From positions 171,862-235,861 of the forward strand of contig CACRXP010000396.1 in assembly GCA_902702965.1 (NCBI GenBank): 64,000 nt of DNA, in the 5' to 3' direction. Positions 1-10,468 of the stretch are shown here, piece by piece; the stretch's first letter is position 1, and each line of letters begins with the position of its first letter. The translations under genes were made by a program, and so were the position numbers. This DNA comes from Spirometra erinaceieuropaei (lineage: Eukaryota; Platyhelminthes; Cestoda; Diphyllobothriidea; Diphyllobothriidae). The notes under the pieces were generated by a model. It was not told the origin of the DNA. It ran no database searches and was given only the letters and a program-made list of their open reading frames with translations.

Positions 1-1670
1 TTTCCGGCGAACTTTAATCGATTTATCTTATTACTGACGTGTTTGTATTTCTACCGCCTTCCCATATAATTGTACTAGCCCGACGAGAATTTATCGAAAG
101 CTACGTATGCTCTCCATCTCGTCTTCTAATATAAAAGGTATTCACTGAAGGCTCACGTGGTAGTCTTTATGCTGCAAATTTTCATATGCGTTCAAAATTG
201 CCGTCAGCCAGGAAGTGCTTCGAAATGGCACAGAAAAGTGCCAGCCTGTCGTAGGCACTCAATATATGTTTGTCTGAGCCAGCTACTTCTTGATGTGACA
301 AAACAAACTATCGCCAAACAAGTTGGCTACTGCCTTTAATGGCATAACAAGTCAAGGATTTAAGAAAGAGAATTTTTAAAGCTTAACCCGCTCCGTGTTT
401 CTTGAAAAAAAGAATGATTTTGCATATCTAAATCCACCTGAGTTTCATGTAACGATGACTCCATTTTCCGCTTCCAAAAGGGATTTACTTTGAAACTTTC
501 TTGTGTATATAAATTTCCTTTGTGATAGAGCGCACAGAGGAAAGTCGCTTTGAATTTAGACATTAAATAACGTAGGAAATCAGTTGGATATCAGGAAACG
601 TTCAGTTTCGCCTACTAATGACCTATTTTCCTTCCATAAAATAGATTTGAAACAATCGTATCTTTAGTAAAAGACCTTCTGCGTCCCAAGTCAATTCAAC
701 AAACAAGAATAACCACAACAAATGTATGCGGTACTACCTCCTGAAATGCCGATCACGACATTGGGTGATTTAGGTCACATATTTTAGGTGTCTTCACTAC
801 GGTCAAATTTCACAGGTTGGCGTTTTATCTTGTTGTATTGCCAGTCCTCGCTAGGTGCCATCTTTGTCTGGGAGGGTTTTTGCGCTAGAAATCGCGCTGG
901 TTTTTGTGTCTTTGTCTGTTTTGTTCAGCTTTTTTCTGTTTTGCTCCGCTTACCGGTGTTCGATATGGTTTTCGCCGAAAAGCCGTATTTTTAAACTGGA
1001 AAGCAGGCTCACAGGAGTTGTCCTCGAGTGCTTATTAGTTAGTTATTGAGATTGGATGAATCACAAGGACCTCTTACCAAACACCATGGCAACGCCATTT
1101 AACCCCCCCTATACGAGGCTCTTATTTACCAGAGGCACGGGGTGTGCAAACATTACGGATATTTACAGGTCTCACAACATGGCTGGCATGCTTGACACTG
1201 CGTTTGACGCGTTTAAACCTATCTCGCAGTCAACGCAATTTTACCGCAGTCGTATTCGCCAAATCAAGGGCCTGGTATAAGTGTGAAAATGCGGTGATGT
1301 GTCATGAGTCATTTATCCATACCTCGAAATATGCAAGTAAAAATTCATTAGGGTATGAGGACAATTCCGGAGCTTCGCTTGGATGACTTTGCGATCCAGC
1401 TCGTTTTGTTTCAGTTGGCCCAAAATGCCTGGGTCATTAATTCTTTTGATTGGAGGCTACTCTTGTGTATATTCTGTTTGGCTGTTTGCAGACTGGTCGA
1501 TATCGATTGTTTTTGTAGCGTCCCATTGGCCAGATGTCAAAAGGCAGACAACTTTTCTTATATCACCACTGATTCTACAAGCAGAAGTTGATTAGGCCGC
1601 GAGAATTGGCCCTCCGCTCCTCCGGGATAACTAACGATCCAGTTAGATGGGAAAATGAAAAATGCTTAAA
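1..1670. other. No recognisable gene or repeat
   Basis: Only short open frames without family features are visible. Composition is moderately AT-rich. I see no element seen elsewhere in the window, no RNA gene and no splice-flanked exon that I can support. Confidence 0.5.
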
Positions 1671-2422
1671 AGTGCCTGTCGATAGATCAAATGATATCGA
1701 TTGGTTTTAAGCACTGTCCACGCCTTGTCTGATGCTATGTACGCCCGTTTCTTTCTAATGAACAACGCGCCAGCATTTAGAGACAGAAAATCACATCTTC
1801 TTCAAATTTTATATATGAAGGAAGACTGTTGTTCAGTTTTAAAGAACTTTCGCAATTCGCGAGTAATCTTGAACTCGACCTATCGCTACACTTGCATTCA
1901 GGGTTTCGAACCTGCGTATTTACATCTTGAAAACATCCCGTGCACAGATAACTATATATTTCTTTAAGTTATTGAGAAGATATCATATAGAGCTCATAGA
2001 ATATTACAATGGACGTGCACCGGGTTGTCTTTTTCATAAGCTACATTAATAAACATCCGGATGTGATGCTCTATGACTGTTTATTTCACGGTCCTAAAAA
2101 TATTTGTAGTCTGGAACTTTTTAAAATCGGAAGATACACTTTCTTCAAGCATCAATTTTCAAGAACACGTCCTTTGCCACCAAATGAATGCAAAAAGAAC
2201 ATTTTTATGTACGCTCTCTATGATATACGTTTGAATATGTAAGGGTATAGGAAATCGATGTGAAAAATTTCTACCACATGAGCAACAGACTCGTTCGAAA
2301 GCCGGCATCTTGGTGTGATTAAAATATCTTGGGATTATGCTGCACGATAATTAATGTTTTTATCGAACTGAATATGTATTGCAACATTTTGGTTAACATT
2401 TCATCGGATAGCACATCCACTG
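1671..2422. mobile_element. Degenerate foldback MITE (Tc1-related family)
   Basis: The right end (about 2385-2422) reads as a decayed copy of the MITE terminus, with an ATTTCAT core followed by GCACATCCACTG, matching the ends at 8689 and 5560. The interior (1750-2250) shares the family's order of motifs: a block about 'cattcaggg', a TTAAG-like centre and a block ending near 2240. It lacks a clear TA target duplication and its left end is only guessed, so this is an old, mutated copy. Confidence 0.5.
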
Positions 2423-3261
2423 CAATATCTTTCACATGCGCCGTCAGGAGAAACTCGGCCACATAAAAAAACCGACAGATTCAATCGGTGGCTTTACTTT
2501 GTCATAAGTTCCTTTTTTCCCGGATTTCACCTTGTGGGGTCAAACACAGGGGTAAGTTGTAACTCTGTGTTCTTCTGTGCCATAAAACTACGTCCGGGGG
2601 GGAGAGGGTATATTGTCCGATATTCACCCAAATCACCCCTCAAACACACGGTGACTGCGTGGGCGGGGCAGTTGTGGCTGATTTGTTGCTGCAATTCACC
2701 GCCGGGTAAAGTCAGCCACATCCGGCGGGGCGGGACAACCGGACCACAGACACTGACTGGCCCAATTTCGTGTGGTAGGGACCTACAGCCTGGGGGGTCG
2801 TCCGAGCGGATATGGGGGGAGGCGGCGCGCGCGCACCTCCTCTGAACAGTCGTCACCGTCACATGTACTGAAACGTCTACTTACTGCCCATCATACCAGT
2901 CCGCCCGATGAGCCAACCTAAGCGGAGAGCATTGAAGAACACGTTCCCGTAAGTGAGGTAAGTCGGCTTACACAAAGCGCGTCAGAAAGGACAGGACTGC
3001 CGCAGAGCCGAAGTTCTAACGACCTGAGAACCCAGACGAGAGCTAGGCCAACCGTCCAGACTACCGCGACGTGTAGGTTGACTGCCGAGGCAAGTTTTTT
3101 TTTCAACTTGAGCTAATAACAATTCCTACAGAGGTACTGACAAGTAGGACACACCTTCCTGCATCGTTAATGGCCGTGGGAGCTCTGATTTGAGCCCCAA
3201 GGCGCGACGAAACGAGAACGCTTCAAAGCCTGATAGGTGGACACTTCTGCAACACAGCTAA
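2423..3261. other. Unassigned stretch, GC-rich in 2580-2850
   Basis: No gene recognised. The part 2580-2850 is G+C rich with runs of G and contrasts with the AT-rich MITE to its left. Both strands have open frames of about 100 codons there, but they overlap in antiparallel frames and show no domain, so I do not call either. Confidence 0.4.
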
Positions 3262-3313
3262 TATTGAATCGTGCAATGATTTACCGTACTAACAACACAG
3301 GCATTAGCTAAAA

Positions 3314-3390
3314 GCCCAGACACGCGTGTTTCACCGATCTTATGCCGCTGCCTGACTCAGCTGCGAGGGGTTCGGCTCGTCAGTGGGTCC
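3314..3390 (-). ncRNA. Hammerhead ribozyme, type I (Smα-like)
   Basis: Read on the minus strand: stem I CCCA; core CTGACGA (complement of 3377-3383); stem II GCCGA paired with TCGGT; core GAAA (complement of 3329-3332); short stem III ACA-CGCG-TGT; then C17 and stem I TGGG. The predicted cut lies between 3319 and 3318. Stem II carries a further inner hairpin. All invariant core positions are present; the pair next to the core in stem II is a G-U wobble. Confidence 0.85.
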
Positions 3391-3623
3391 GCCGTGTGCT
3401 TTCTGGTATATGAACTCCAGTTTCAACTTGCCTTGTTTAATTTGAGAGGAAATTAATGTGCGAACTTGGAGCAAGTCTTTCGGAACAGACCTTTTCAGGC
3501 ACGATCCAAAGATTGATTTAAATATTTGAGCTAAAATCCATCAGCTACTGCGCATTCGTATTCTCGGAAATTAAACAAGGCAAGTTGAAACTGGAGTTCA
3601 TATAACAGAAAACACCCGGGGAA

Positions 3624-3717
3624 AGCTGGGGGAGCCACTGACGAGCCGAACCCCTCTCAGCTGCGTCAGGCAGCGGCACAAGATCGGCGAAACATGCGTG
3701 TCTGGGCTTTTAGCTAA
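3624..3717 (+). ncRNA. Hammerhead ribozyme, type I (Smα-like)
   Basis: Core CTGACGA at 3638-3644, stem II GCCGA/TCGGC, core GAAA at 3689-3692, stem III ACA-TGCG-TGT, cleavage after C3702, then TGGGC. The inner part of stem II forms GCTGC-GTCAG-GCAGC. Stem I pairs CCA with TGG next to the core, and an outer AGCT/AGCT helix (3624-3627 with 3711-3715) is possible across an internal loop, as in natural hammerheads that use loop contacts. One stem I base pair seen in sister copies is lost here. Confidence 0.85.
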
Positions 3718-3927
3718 TACCTGTGTTGTTAGTACGGTAAATCATTGCACAATTCTATACTACTGGCTGCCTGTTGGCGGCTTGTGAATATTAGGCGGTT
3801 ATTCCGCAGTAGCTGATGGATTTCAGCTCAAATATTCATATCAAACTTTGGACCGTGCCTGAAAAGGTCTGTTTCGAAAGATTTGCTCCAAGTTCACGCA
3901 TTAGTTTCCTCGGAAATTAAACAAGAC

Positions 3928-4115
3928 AGTTAATATTCTCAATCACAGCTGAGAGCACAACGGGACCTTGGCTCAATGGTAGAACAGTGAACCACTTATC
4001 CCTCAATAACAAAAGAACCCGAGTTCGAATCACAGGCTTACGACTGCTGATAGACCAGGCATGATCACGCCGTACTTTGCAGTGGCCGAGGCGGACCACA
4101 TAGTTCAAATATGAA
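3928..4115 (+). repeat. tRNA-derived SINE (family A), diverged copy
   Basis: A tRNA-like head with an A-box-like TGGCTCAATGGTAGAAC (about 3968-3984) and a B-box-like GAGTTCGAATC (about 4022-4032) follows a leader like that of the SINE ending at 20648. The body after 4040 has drifted from other copies. The box spacing is that of a tRNA-type Pol III promoter; this is not a functional tRNA because no cloverleaf closes. Confidence 0.6.
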
Positions 4116-4136
4116 AATTCAAGTTTCTGATCGGGT

Positions 4137-4345
4137 TCCCATGGCTCAGGTGGTTAAAGTGTCGACTGTACTATAGGCGTGTCCTTACTGTCGCGCGTTC
4201 GAACGACACCGAGGGGAGAGTGTGGTAGGCGCAGAGCAAGTCTACTGTCGTGAATGAATTCACGCGCAAGTCACCGTCGCTACTTTCACCCTGCTGTGGA
4301 GCACACGGTCGAACTGTCCTGGGTAACCCGTGCAGCCAACAAACA
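4137..4345 (+). repeat. SINE-like unit: tRNA-like head with family B tail
   Basis: The head has A-box-like TGGCTCAGGTGGTTAAAGT and a B-box-like GCGTTCGAACG. The remainder (4200-4345) matches the family B repeat: GAGTGTGGTAGGCGC, then CACGCGCAAGTCACCG, then GTGGAGCACACGG. Most other family B copies show a different 5' part, so this copy may represent the tRNA-headed, Pol III driven form of that family. Confidence 0.55.
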
Positions 4346-4568
4346 CCTCCGCTGACAGTCACGGAACGGAATGGCCGACCCTACAAATTCTCGCGTGGCG
4401 TGCTCACTGCTGATGACACGCAGGGATCAGCCATAGAGGCAAAATGTTGGTAGTCGTGCGATCAGAATTCTCTCACCATTTTCATGGACGACAGTCTGTG
4501 GGCGCGAAAATGGAGGTTAAATTGATCCTAGACAAATAATAGCTTATTTGAGGAGGACAACATGTGTA

Positions 4569-5560
4569 CAGTAAGTGGACTAACTCATGAAATGTCAACA
4601 GAAATTCCGAAATGCGTTCTCGTTTTGAAAAGATTGATTAAGTAGGGTTGTAAAACCAATCATTGCGCAGCATAATTCTGTAATACTTCAGTTACTCCAG
4701 GATGCCGGACTTCGAACAAACGTCTTTCCGGCTGCATTCCAAAGCTATACTCCTAAAAAGTGACTACTAAAGTAGCATGCATTGTTCTCACTGAATTTCG
4801 ATGTCCTTGAAAATTCAATAATATTTCATGGAAAGCATGCATAAAAATATTCATTATTTTGTTCATTTAGTAGAACATTTCGTCTTCTTTTAACGTTTTT
4901 CTTGAACGAATTGTATAATTCGGTTTTCAAAACCCTTTCCAATTCCCGAATAATTTTGAACCCAACCTGTCATTACACTTGCATTCAGGGTTCCTAAACT
5001 ACAAATCGTATAATTTCCAAGTACGCAAAACCATACATTTCTGTACGGTAATAAGGGGGGACCATATAAGGTTCATAAAATTAAGCAGTGGATTTGAGCC
5101 ACGTTGTTAACTTTACAAGCCACATTGGTAAATGCAGAGACATGACGTTTTATGAAGGGCCATTTCACTGTTTTAAAAAATTCACAATTGCAAACTTTTT
5201 AAAAACCGAATTATACCCTTCATTCGAGTATGAAATTGAAAGATGTATTTTCATGCTGAATGAGAAGAAGAAGGAATATTTTTGTGCATGTTTTCTATGA
5301 AACATAATTGAATCTTTAAGGATATTGAAACTCGATGAAAAAATGCATGTTGCTTAAGTAGTCATTTTTAGCGGAGTAGGGTTTTTAGCATGCAGTCGGA
5401 AAGACGTTTTTTTGAAGTCCGGCATCTTGGGGCAACTGAATTATTATAGATTTATGTTGCATGATCATTGGTTTCACAACCCTACTTAATTTATCTTTTC
5501 GAAACGAAAACGCATTTCGTAATTTCTGTTGACATTTCATGAGTTAGCCCCCCCCCACTG
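4569..5560. mobile_element. Foldback MITE, Tc1-related
   Basis: The element starts CAGTAAGTGGACTAACTC and ends with the inverted form, flanked by TA on both sides (4567-4568, 5561-5562), the target duplication of Tc1/mariner elements. Nearly the whole 992 bp is an imperfect inverted repeat with arms of about 450 bp around a centre near 5060. It has no coding capacity. Its terminal TAACTCATGAAATG motif is shared with the Tc1 element at 6519-8435, so that transposase is a plausible driver. Confidence 0.85.
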
Positions 5561-6518
5561 TACGTAATAGTATACGCATTCTGCTTCAGGACCTGCCTAC
5601 TACTCCATAGCAGTGTTGTGACAAACAGGAGTAGATACAGAATGTGACCTATCTCATGAAAGATTATGAAATGTATGAAAGATTGCTAATCACTCGTTTG
5701 CTAATTACGTTGGAAGATAGGGTAAGATCTGGTTATGTAGCCGCACCTGATGGACACAAAACTGTTGACCTACTTACAGTAGATGTGCTAACTAATGAAA
5801 TGTCAACCAAAATTTCGAAATGCGTTCTCGTTTCGAAAAGATAAATTAAGTAGTGTTGTAAAACTAATTATGATGCAGCATAAATCTATAATGATCCAGT
5901 TACCTCAGGGTGTCGGCTTTCGAAAGAACTTATTTTCGGCTGCCTGCAAGATCTATGCTCTGCAAAAAAGGACTACTTAAATAGCATGCAATTTTCTCAT
6001 TGATTTTCGATGCCCTTGAATATTCAATTATATTTCATGGAAAACATGCATAAAAATATTCATTCTTTTACTTATTCGGTAGAAAAGCACGTCTTCTTCC
6101 AATTTCATACTCAAAAGAAGAGTATAATTCGGTTTTAAAAAAGTTTCTGATGGTGAGATTTTTTAATACCGTTAAGTGGCCGTTCATGAAACGTCATGTA
6201 TCTGTATTTACGAATGTGGATTGCAAAGTTAACAATATTGCTCAAATCCACCGCTTAATTTTATGAACCTTATATGGTCTCCTCTTAACCCCGTAGAGAA
6301 ATGCATGGTTTTCTGTACACGGAAAATATACAGCTTGTAGTTTTAAAACCCCGAATGCAAGTGTAACAGCAGGTCGGGTTCAAAATTATTCGGGAATTAG
6401 AAAAGTTTTTAAAACCGAATTATACTCTTCTTTTGAGTATGAAATTGGAAGAAGACGTGCTTTTCTACCGAATAAGTAAAAGAATGAATATTTTTATGCA
6501 TGTTCTCCATGAAATATA

Positions 6519-8435
6519 CAGTACCTGTGCTAACTCATGAAATGCCGAGGTCAAAATTGTAGGGGACAATGTAGTGTATTTTTGGTGTCGTTATTTGTGT
6601 TTATTTGGTTGAAATAAGGACGAAAAGACCGTTTTCTGAAGGAAAGTTTGATACGGATCTGTATATTAAATAGAAAACGGGCCGGATTAAGGCGAAATCG
6701 GAGGATTCCTGATATTCAAGCAGTGTCCTACGCTATTAAAGCTTTCGGATGGAAATTCTTTGTGTAACCTTATTAATCTGTTTAAGAAGATTAATAAAAG
6801 GACGAAATTTTTTGATAAACTTTCGAACAAAAAGAAAAAATTAAATTTCAATATCAACAAAATCAGGGAAATGCAGATAAATTATTTCTTATTGTGTTCA
6901 GGAAATAACGTGCGATTCTTTATCTAAAAATTCTATTTTACAAATTCGTAAAGTTTTATGTTTCAAAATACCGAAATAAAAAAGTTTATCAGTGTGATTG
7001 TTTTACCAGACTGAAAATGCGTGTCGTAAACGAATATATATTGAGTTCGCGCGACATGCCGTCACTTTGCTCTGCCACGCCAAACGATAACTATGTCTAA
7101 ACAATACTTATCCGAAGTTGACTTCCAGCGCATTCGAAAATTAGCGGCGGAAGGAATCCCGCGTGAGTCGTTAGCTAATATTTTCAATATTAGCAAGGTC
7201 ACTCTGTGGCGCATTATTAATGATAAAACTGTTCCTAGAAATAAGATAGGGGGACCAAAACGGTCCACAAGTAAGCAAGACGACGATTTTATTCGTCGTA
7301 CATTAAAAAAGTTTCATTACATGCCCATTGAGGCCATTCAGCGGGAACATCTGCCGATGTTTTCTATGAACATCATTAGAAAAAGGATGAAGGAATTTGA
7401 ACTGCAGCGGCGGAAGGCCATGATTAAGCCATATTTAAGTAGAAAACTAATTAGAGAACGGCTTTTATTTGCTAAGAATTATATTGAATACAGATCTTCA
7501 TTTTGGAAGAGCATTTTCTTCTGCGATGAGGTTCTATTTTTAGACAAGCCTACGAAGTCGCTCCAAACTGTCATATGTGGAAAGAACTTCCCAAGAGAAC
7601 ATACTACACCGACGGCAACATTCAAGAACTGTCGGCGGATGATGGTTTGGATGGCGATTAAATTCGGTGAGCGGCCTGTCTGGCGGTCAACATCCGACAC
7701 CATCAACAGCAAGGTGTTCATTGCAATTGTCAAGGATGCTTTCGGCTACAACGGCATAAGTCGGCGCCGAATGGATACTGTAATTTTGCAGGACAATGCA
7801 CCTGTCCACCGCTCTAAAGAGGTACGAATTTGATGCCGCTTGCAAACATAATCTAACATTTTAGACAACAACCACGCTCTCCGCAATTGGCCTCCAATCC
7901 ATTTTCATCCCGGCCAACAGTCCCGACCTTAATCCAATCGAAAATCTTTTTGGAATAGTCAAAAGAAATTGGCACAAAGCTAAGAAGACTCTTTCAATGC
8001 AGGAAAAATTGGATTTCATACTCAATAATTACATTTTACAATCCACCATAGATAACCTTGTCATGTCTATGTCGGACAGACTTTCTGCTGTTATTAATTC
8101 GAATGGACAATCTACAAAGTACTAATTTTTTGTATCTGTTTCTGTCCTTAATTATTTTTGACCTTTTATGCGCCCTCCTCCTTTATACGTCCTCATACGT
8201 AGCCTTTATTAACTTGGTTGTAATATAGGCGTTTCTCGAAAATGTGACTTTTGTCGAAAATTATTTATTTTTATCTCAGTAAATAATATTTTCTTAACCA
8301 AACTTTGCTTTATTTCTTTGGCACATCGTTTATTTTCCGCTATCAGACTTTGGGAGCCGTAGTGTTTACCGATTTTGCGTTAAAGGCGTTAACCTGTGTT
8401 AATTCGTGACATTTCATGAGTTAGCACAGGTACTG
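6519..8435 (+). mobile_element. Tc1-like DNA transposon, apparently complete
   Basis: A 1917-bp element with identical terminal inverted repeats of about 26 bp that begin CAGTACCTGTGCTAACTC, flanked by TA duplications (6517-6518 and 8436-8437). It encodes one transposase split by a short intron. The UTRs are AT-rich. The termini are shared with the surrounding MITE family, and the insertion site is inside one of those MITEs. Identical repeats plus an open transposase frame suggest recent mobility; this is inference. Confidence 0.92.
7093..8125 (+). CDS. Tc1-type transposase (DD34E), two exons
   Basis: The transposase cuts and joins the element at TA sites by a DDE metal-ion mechanism. Start at ATG 7093. 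Exon 1 is 7093-7821 (243 codons), the intron is 7822-7864 (43 nt, GTACG...TTTTAG), and exon 2 is 7865-8125 (86 codons plus TAA), giving 329 residues, close to the family's usual ~340. The N-terminus has helix-turn-helix features (residues about 8-45). Catalytic residues are D145 (in FFCDEVLF), D234 (in LQDNAPVH) and E269 (in SPDLNPIEN). Exactly 34 residues lie between the second D and the E once the intron is removed, which supports the splice; without it the frame stops at 7831. No disabling mutation is seen. Confidence 0.9.
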
Positions 8436-8850
8436 TAATTGAATATTCAAGGGCATCGAAAATCAATGAGAAAATTGCATGCTATTTAAGTAGTCCTTTT
8501 TTGCAGAGCATAGATCTTGCATGCAGCCGAAAATAAGTTCTTTCGAAAGCCGACACCCTGAGGTAACTGGATCATTATAGATTTATGCTGCATCATAATT
8601 AGTTTTACAACACTACTTAATTTATCTTTTCGAAACGAGAACGCATTTCGAAATTTTGGTTGACATTTCATTAGTTAGCACATCTACTGTAATTATTTTG
8701 GGTTGTTGTGATTGCGTCGGTATGGTGCTTCTGTGCGTCGCGGTGTGTGTTCTGTTGGCGGACTTGTGTCTTTGTTGCCGTGTCCACCTTTTTCGGTCCA
8801 ATGGCTTTTGATCTGTCCTCTCTTTCTAACTTTCGCGTTGGATATTTCGG

Positions 8851-8917
8851 GGTTAGGGTTTAGGGCTGCGGTTAAGGGTTAGGGTTAGGAGTCAGGGACT
8901 AGGGTTAAGGGTTAGGC
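8851..8917 (+). repeat. Telomere-like TTAGGG tract, degenerate
   Basis: Several TTAGGG-type hexamers with substitutions (GGTTAGGG, TTTAGGG, TTAAGGG, ACTAGGG). TTAGGG is the flatworm telomere unit, so this is an interstitial, decayed tract or a telomere-like part of a repeat element. Confidence 0.7.
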
Positions 8918-9305
8918 CAACTATTTACCAACCACTCAAAATACAACCTGGTGGCTTTTCTTTTGTTGGCCTGTGCGCTCCCCCACCTCACCTGTAAAAA
9001 AGCCCCTATTACCATCGTTCCCGTATTACCGGTTGGCTGGGGTTTGTATACCTCAGGTGCGGCTATTTAACCACATCTGATCGAAAATAGTCCTTCAGTT
9101 GAGTTTGCATTTAGATATCCTTCACTAATAAGTCTAATGTAAAGTATGGCAGTTGGCCAGCGGCATACAGTTTGTTCATAGATTCAAACACGGTTTCACA
9201 AGAATTTGTTGAGTTTTTTTTCGTTTTTACGTTGTTTGAGGTAGGGCTGACTAAGACAAACAGGTTTTCGGAATTTGAAGCACTTTGTCTCCGGTACGAA
9301 GCTGA

Positions 9306-9596
9306 AGTAAGCAAGAAGGGCAGGATTTGTTGGTACCAAAAAATTTCGTGACGGTTCGTCAGCTGCGTCCTGTCGCTTCATAAGAGAGATAACGTGTGAG
9401 AAGAATACAACAGATTTGAATTCGTGCAGAAAATCAATGCAGAAACAGCAAGGTCAGGGTTTTGGGTAAAACTGGCTAATCAATAAAGTTAGTAACTCAA
9501 ACACTGTAGGCCAAGAAAGTGATAAAGGGGGAACGTTAAAGAACAAAAAGGAGAAGAGAAAGGCAATATCATGGAGCTAGAGGCTACCATGGCTTA
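9306..9596 (-). repeat. Left pLTR of Penelope family C
   Basis: Reverse complement of 10178-10468 with scattered differences over the full length, including the hammerhead at its outer side and the block CATGGAGCTAGAGG at its inner border. It holds the minus-strand ribozyme. Confidence 0.8.
9311..9376 (-). ncRNA. Hammerhead ribozyme in Penelope pLTR (left)
   Basis: On the minus strand: stem I GCAG, core CTGACGA, then stem II region ACCGTCAC, core GAAA, a stem III of eight pairs with one mismatch closing on GGTACC (ATTT...AAAT and TTGG/CCAA), then C17 and stem I CTGC. The cut is predicted between 9324 and 9323. Stem II is weak here because two bases changed relative to the right copy (GCCGTCGC there); stems I and III and the core are good. 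Confidence 0.65.
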
Positions 9597-10198
9597 ACGA
9601 AACTCTATTTAAGCGAGGATATCTCGCACGGTTCATCCACAAATACAGCAACTCTACACGGCCAAAATTGACAGAGCATTCAGCTGCGAAAAAGCCCGTC
9701 TTTATATCTTTGCCCTTTAAGGGCGACAATATTTTAAGTACTATCAAACGACGGCTACGTTCCGCCATTGAAAGGACATACAATGCAGCCGAACTCGTAT
9801 TTTGCAGTCCTACTAAGCCACTTCCGATTCCACGGGCAAAGGATGCCTTGCCAATGCACGCCACTTCAAATTGTGTTTATGAATTCACATCCACTTGCGT
9901 ATGCAAGTACATTGGGCGCACGCAAAGGCAGTTGGCAGTCAGGTCTATTGAGCACCTGCCCAGATGGCTCTTCAGACAAGAAAATAAAATCCCGCGTTCT
10001 TCCATTACGAATTTTCTGCTTGGTAGTGGTCACTCCGTCGACCCCAAAACTTCCCTCCGAGTACTTGTTCAGACACGAACAACTCGGACATTGCGTTACC
10101 TGGAGGCGGCCTATATACGACGAGTGAAACCAGATCTTTGTAAACAATTGGAACACGTGGTTAACCTAACATTGCCATGGTATCCTCTAGCTCCATGA
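9590..10198 (+). pseudogene. Penelope ORF, C-terminal part with GIY-YIG nuclease
   Basis: An open frame of about 200 codons without stops. It starts within the element (5' end missing) with the segment GYLARFIHKY, then KKPVFISLPFKGD typical of the linker between reverse transcriptase and nuclease, then the GIY-YIG-like nuclease: CVYEFTSTCVCKYIGRT, R-x-L-x-x-R and EH. The nuclease nicks target DNA for reverse transcription. The frame runs into the right pLTR before its stop. Intact over this part, but non-autonomous for lack of RT. Confidence 0.75.
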
Positions 10199-10468
10199 TT
10201 TTCCCTTTCTCCTCTCTTTTTTGCTCTTTAACGTTCCCCCTTTTTCACTTTCTTGGTCTACGGTGTTTGAGTTACTAACTTTATCGATTAGCCAGCTTTG
10301 CCCAAAACCCTGACCTTGCTGTTTCTGCATTGATTTTCTGCACGAATTCAAATCTGTTGTATTCTTCTCATTCGTTATCTCTTTTATGAAGCGACAGGAC
10401 GCAGCTGACGGGCCGTCGCGAAATTTTTTGGTACCAATAAACCCTGCTCTTCTTGCCTACTTTAGAAA
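10178..10468 (+). repeat. Right pLTR of Penelope family C
   Basis: Inverted match of 9306-9596. Begins CCATGGTATCCTC at the coding border and ends with AAGCAGG-like sequence after GGTACCAATAAACCC. Contains the plus-strand hammerhead. Confidence 0.8.
10391..10456 (+). ncRNA. Hammerhead-like motif in Penelope pLTR (right), mutated
   Basis: Same layout as the left copy: stem I GCAG, core CTGACGG, stem II GC-CGTC-GC, GAAA, stem III around TTGGTACCAA, then CC and CTGC. Two key bases are changed: the last A of CUGANGA is G, and the U before the cleavage base is C. It is probably inactive, yet it preserves the stem II pairs that the left copy lost. Confidence 0.6.

Larger units (their letters stand above)
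3262..3925. mobile_element. Hammerhead-bearing repeat, divergent pair 1
   Basis: The left part (3262-3451) is the reverse complement of 3569-3758, and the block 3452-3560 is repeated inverted at about 3797-3912. The result is two units in head-to-head orientation, each with one hammerhead motif reading outward. The sequence beginning CGGAAATTAAACAAG occurs at 3565 and again at 3911, a period of about 346 bp, which suggests the right half is a tandem-dimer remnant of a monomer of that size. Schistosome Smα repeats have a similar size and also carry hammerheads; relation to them is inference. Confidence 0.75.
5777..8689. mobile_element. Foldback MITE interrupted by Tc1 element
   Basis: The termini CAGTAGATGTGC (5777) and GCACATCTACTG (ending 8689) are flanked by TA (5775-5776, 8690-8691). 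The 1.9-kb Tc1 element at 6519-8435 lies within the right arm; without it the MITE is about 994 bp, the size of the neighbouring copy. The two arms remain highly complementary, for example 5880-5990 with 8480-8600, suggesting fairly recent insertion. Confidence 0.88.
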
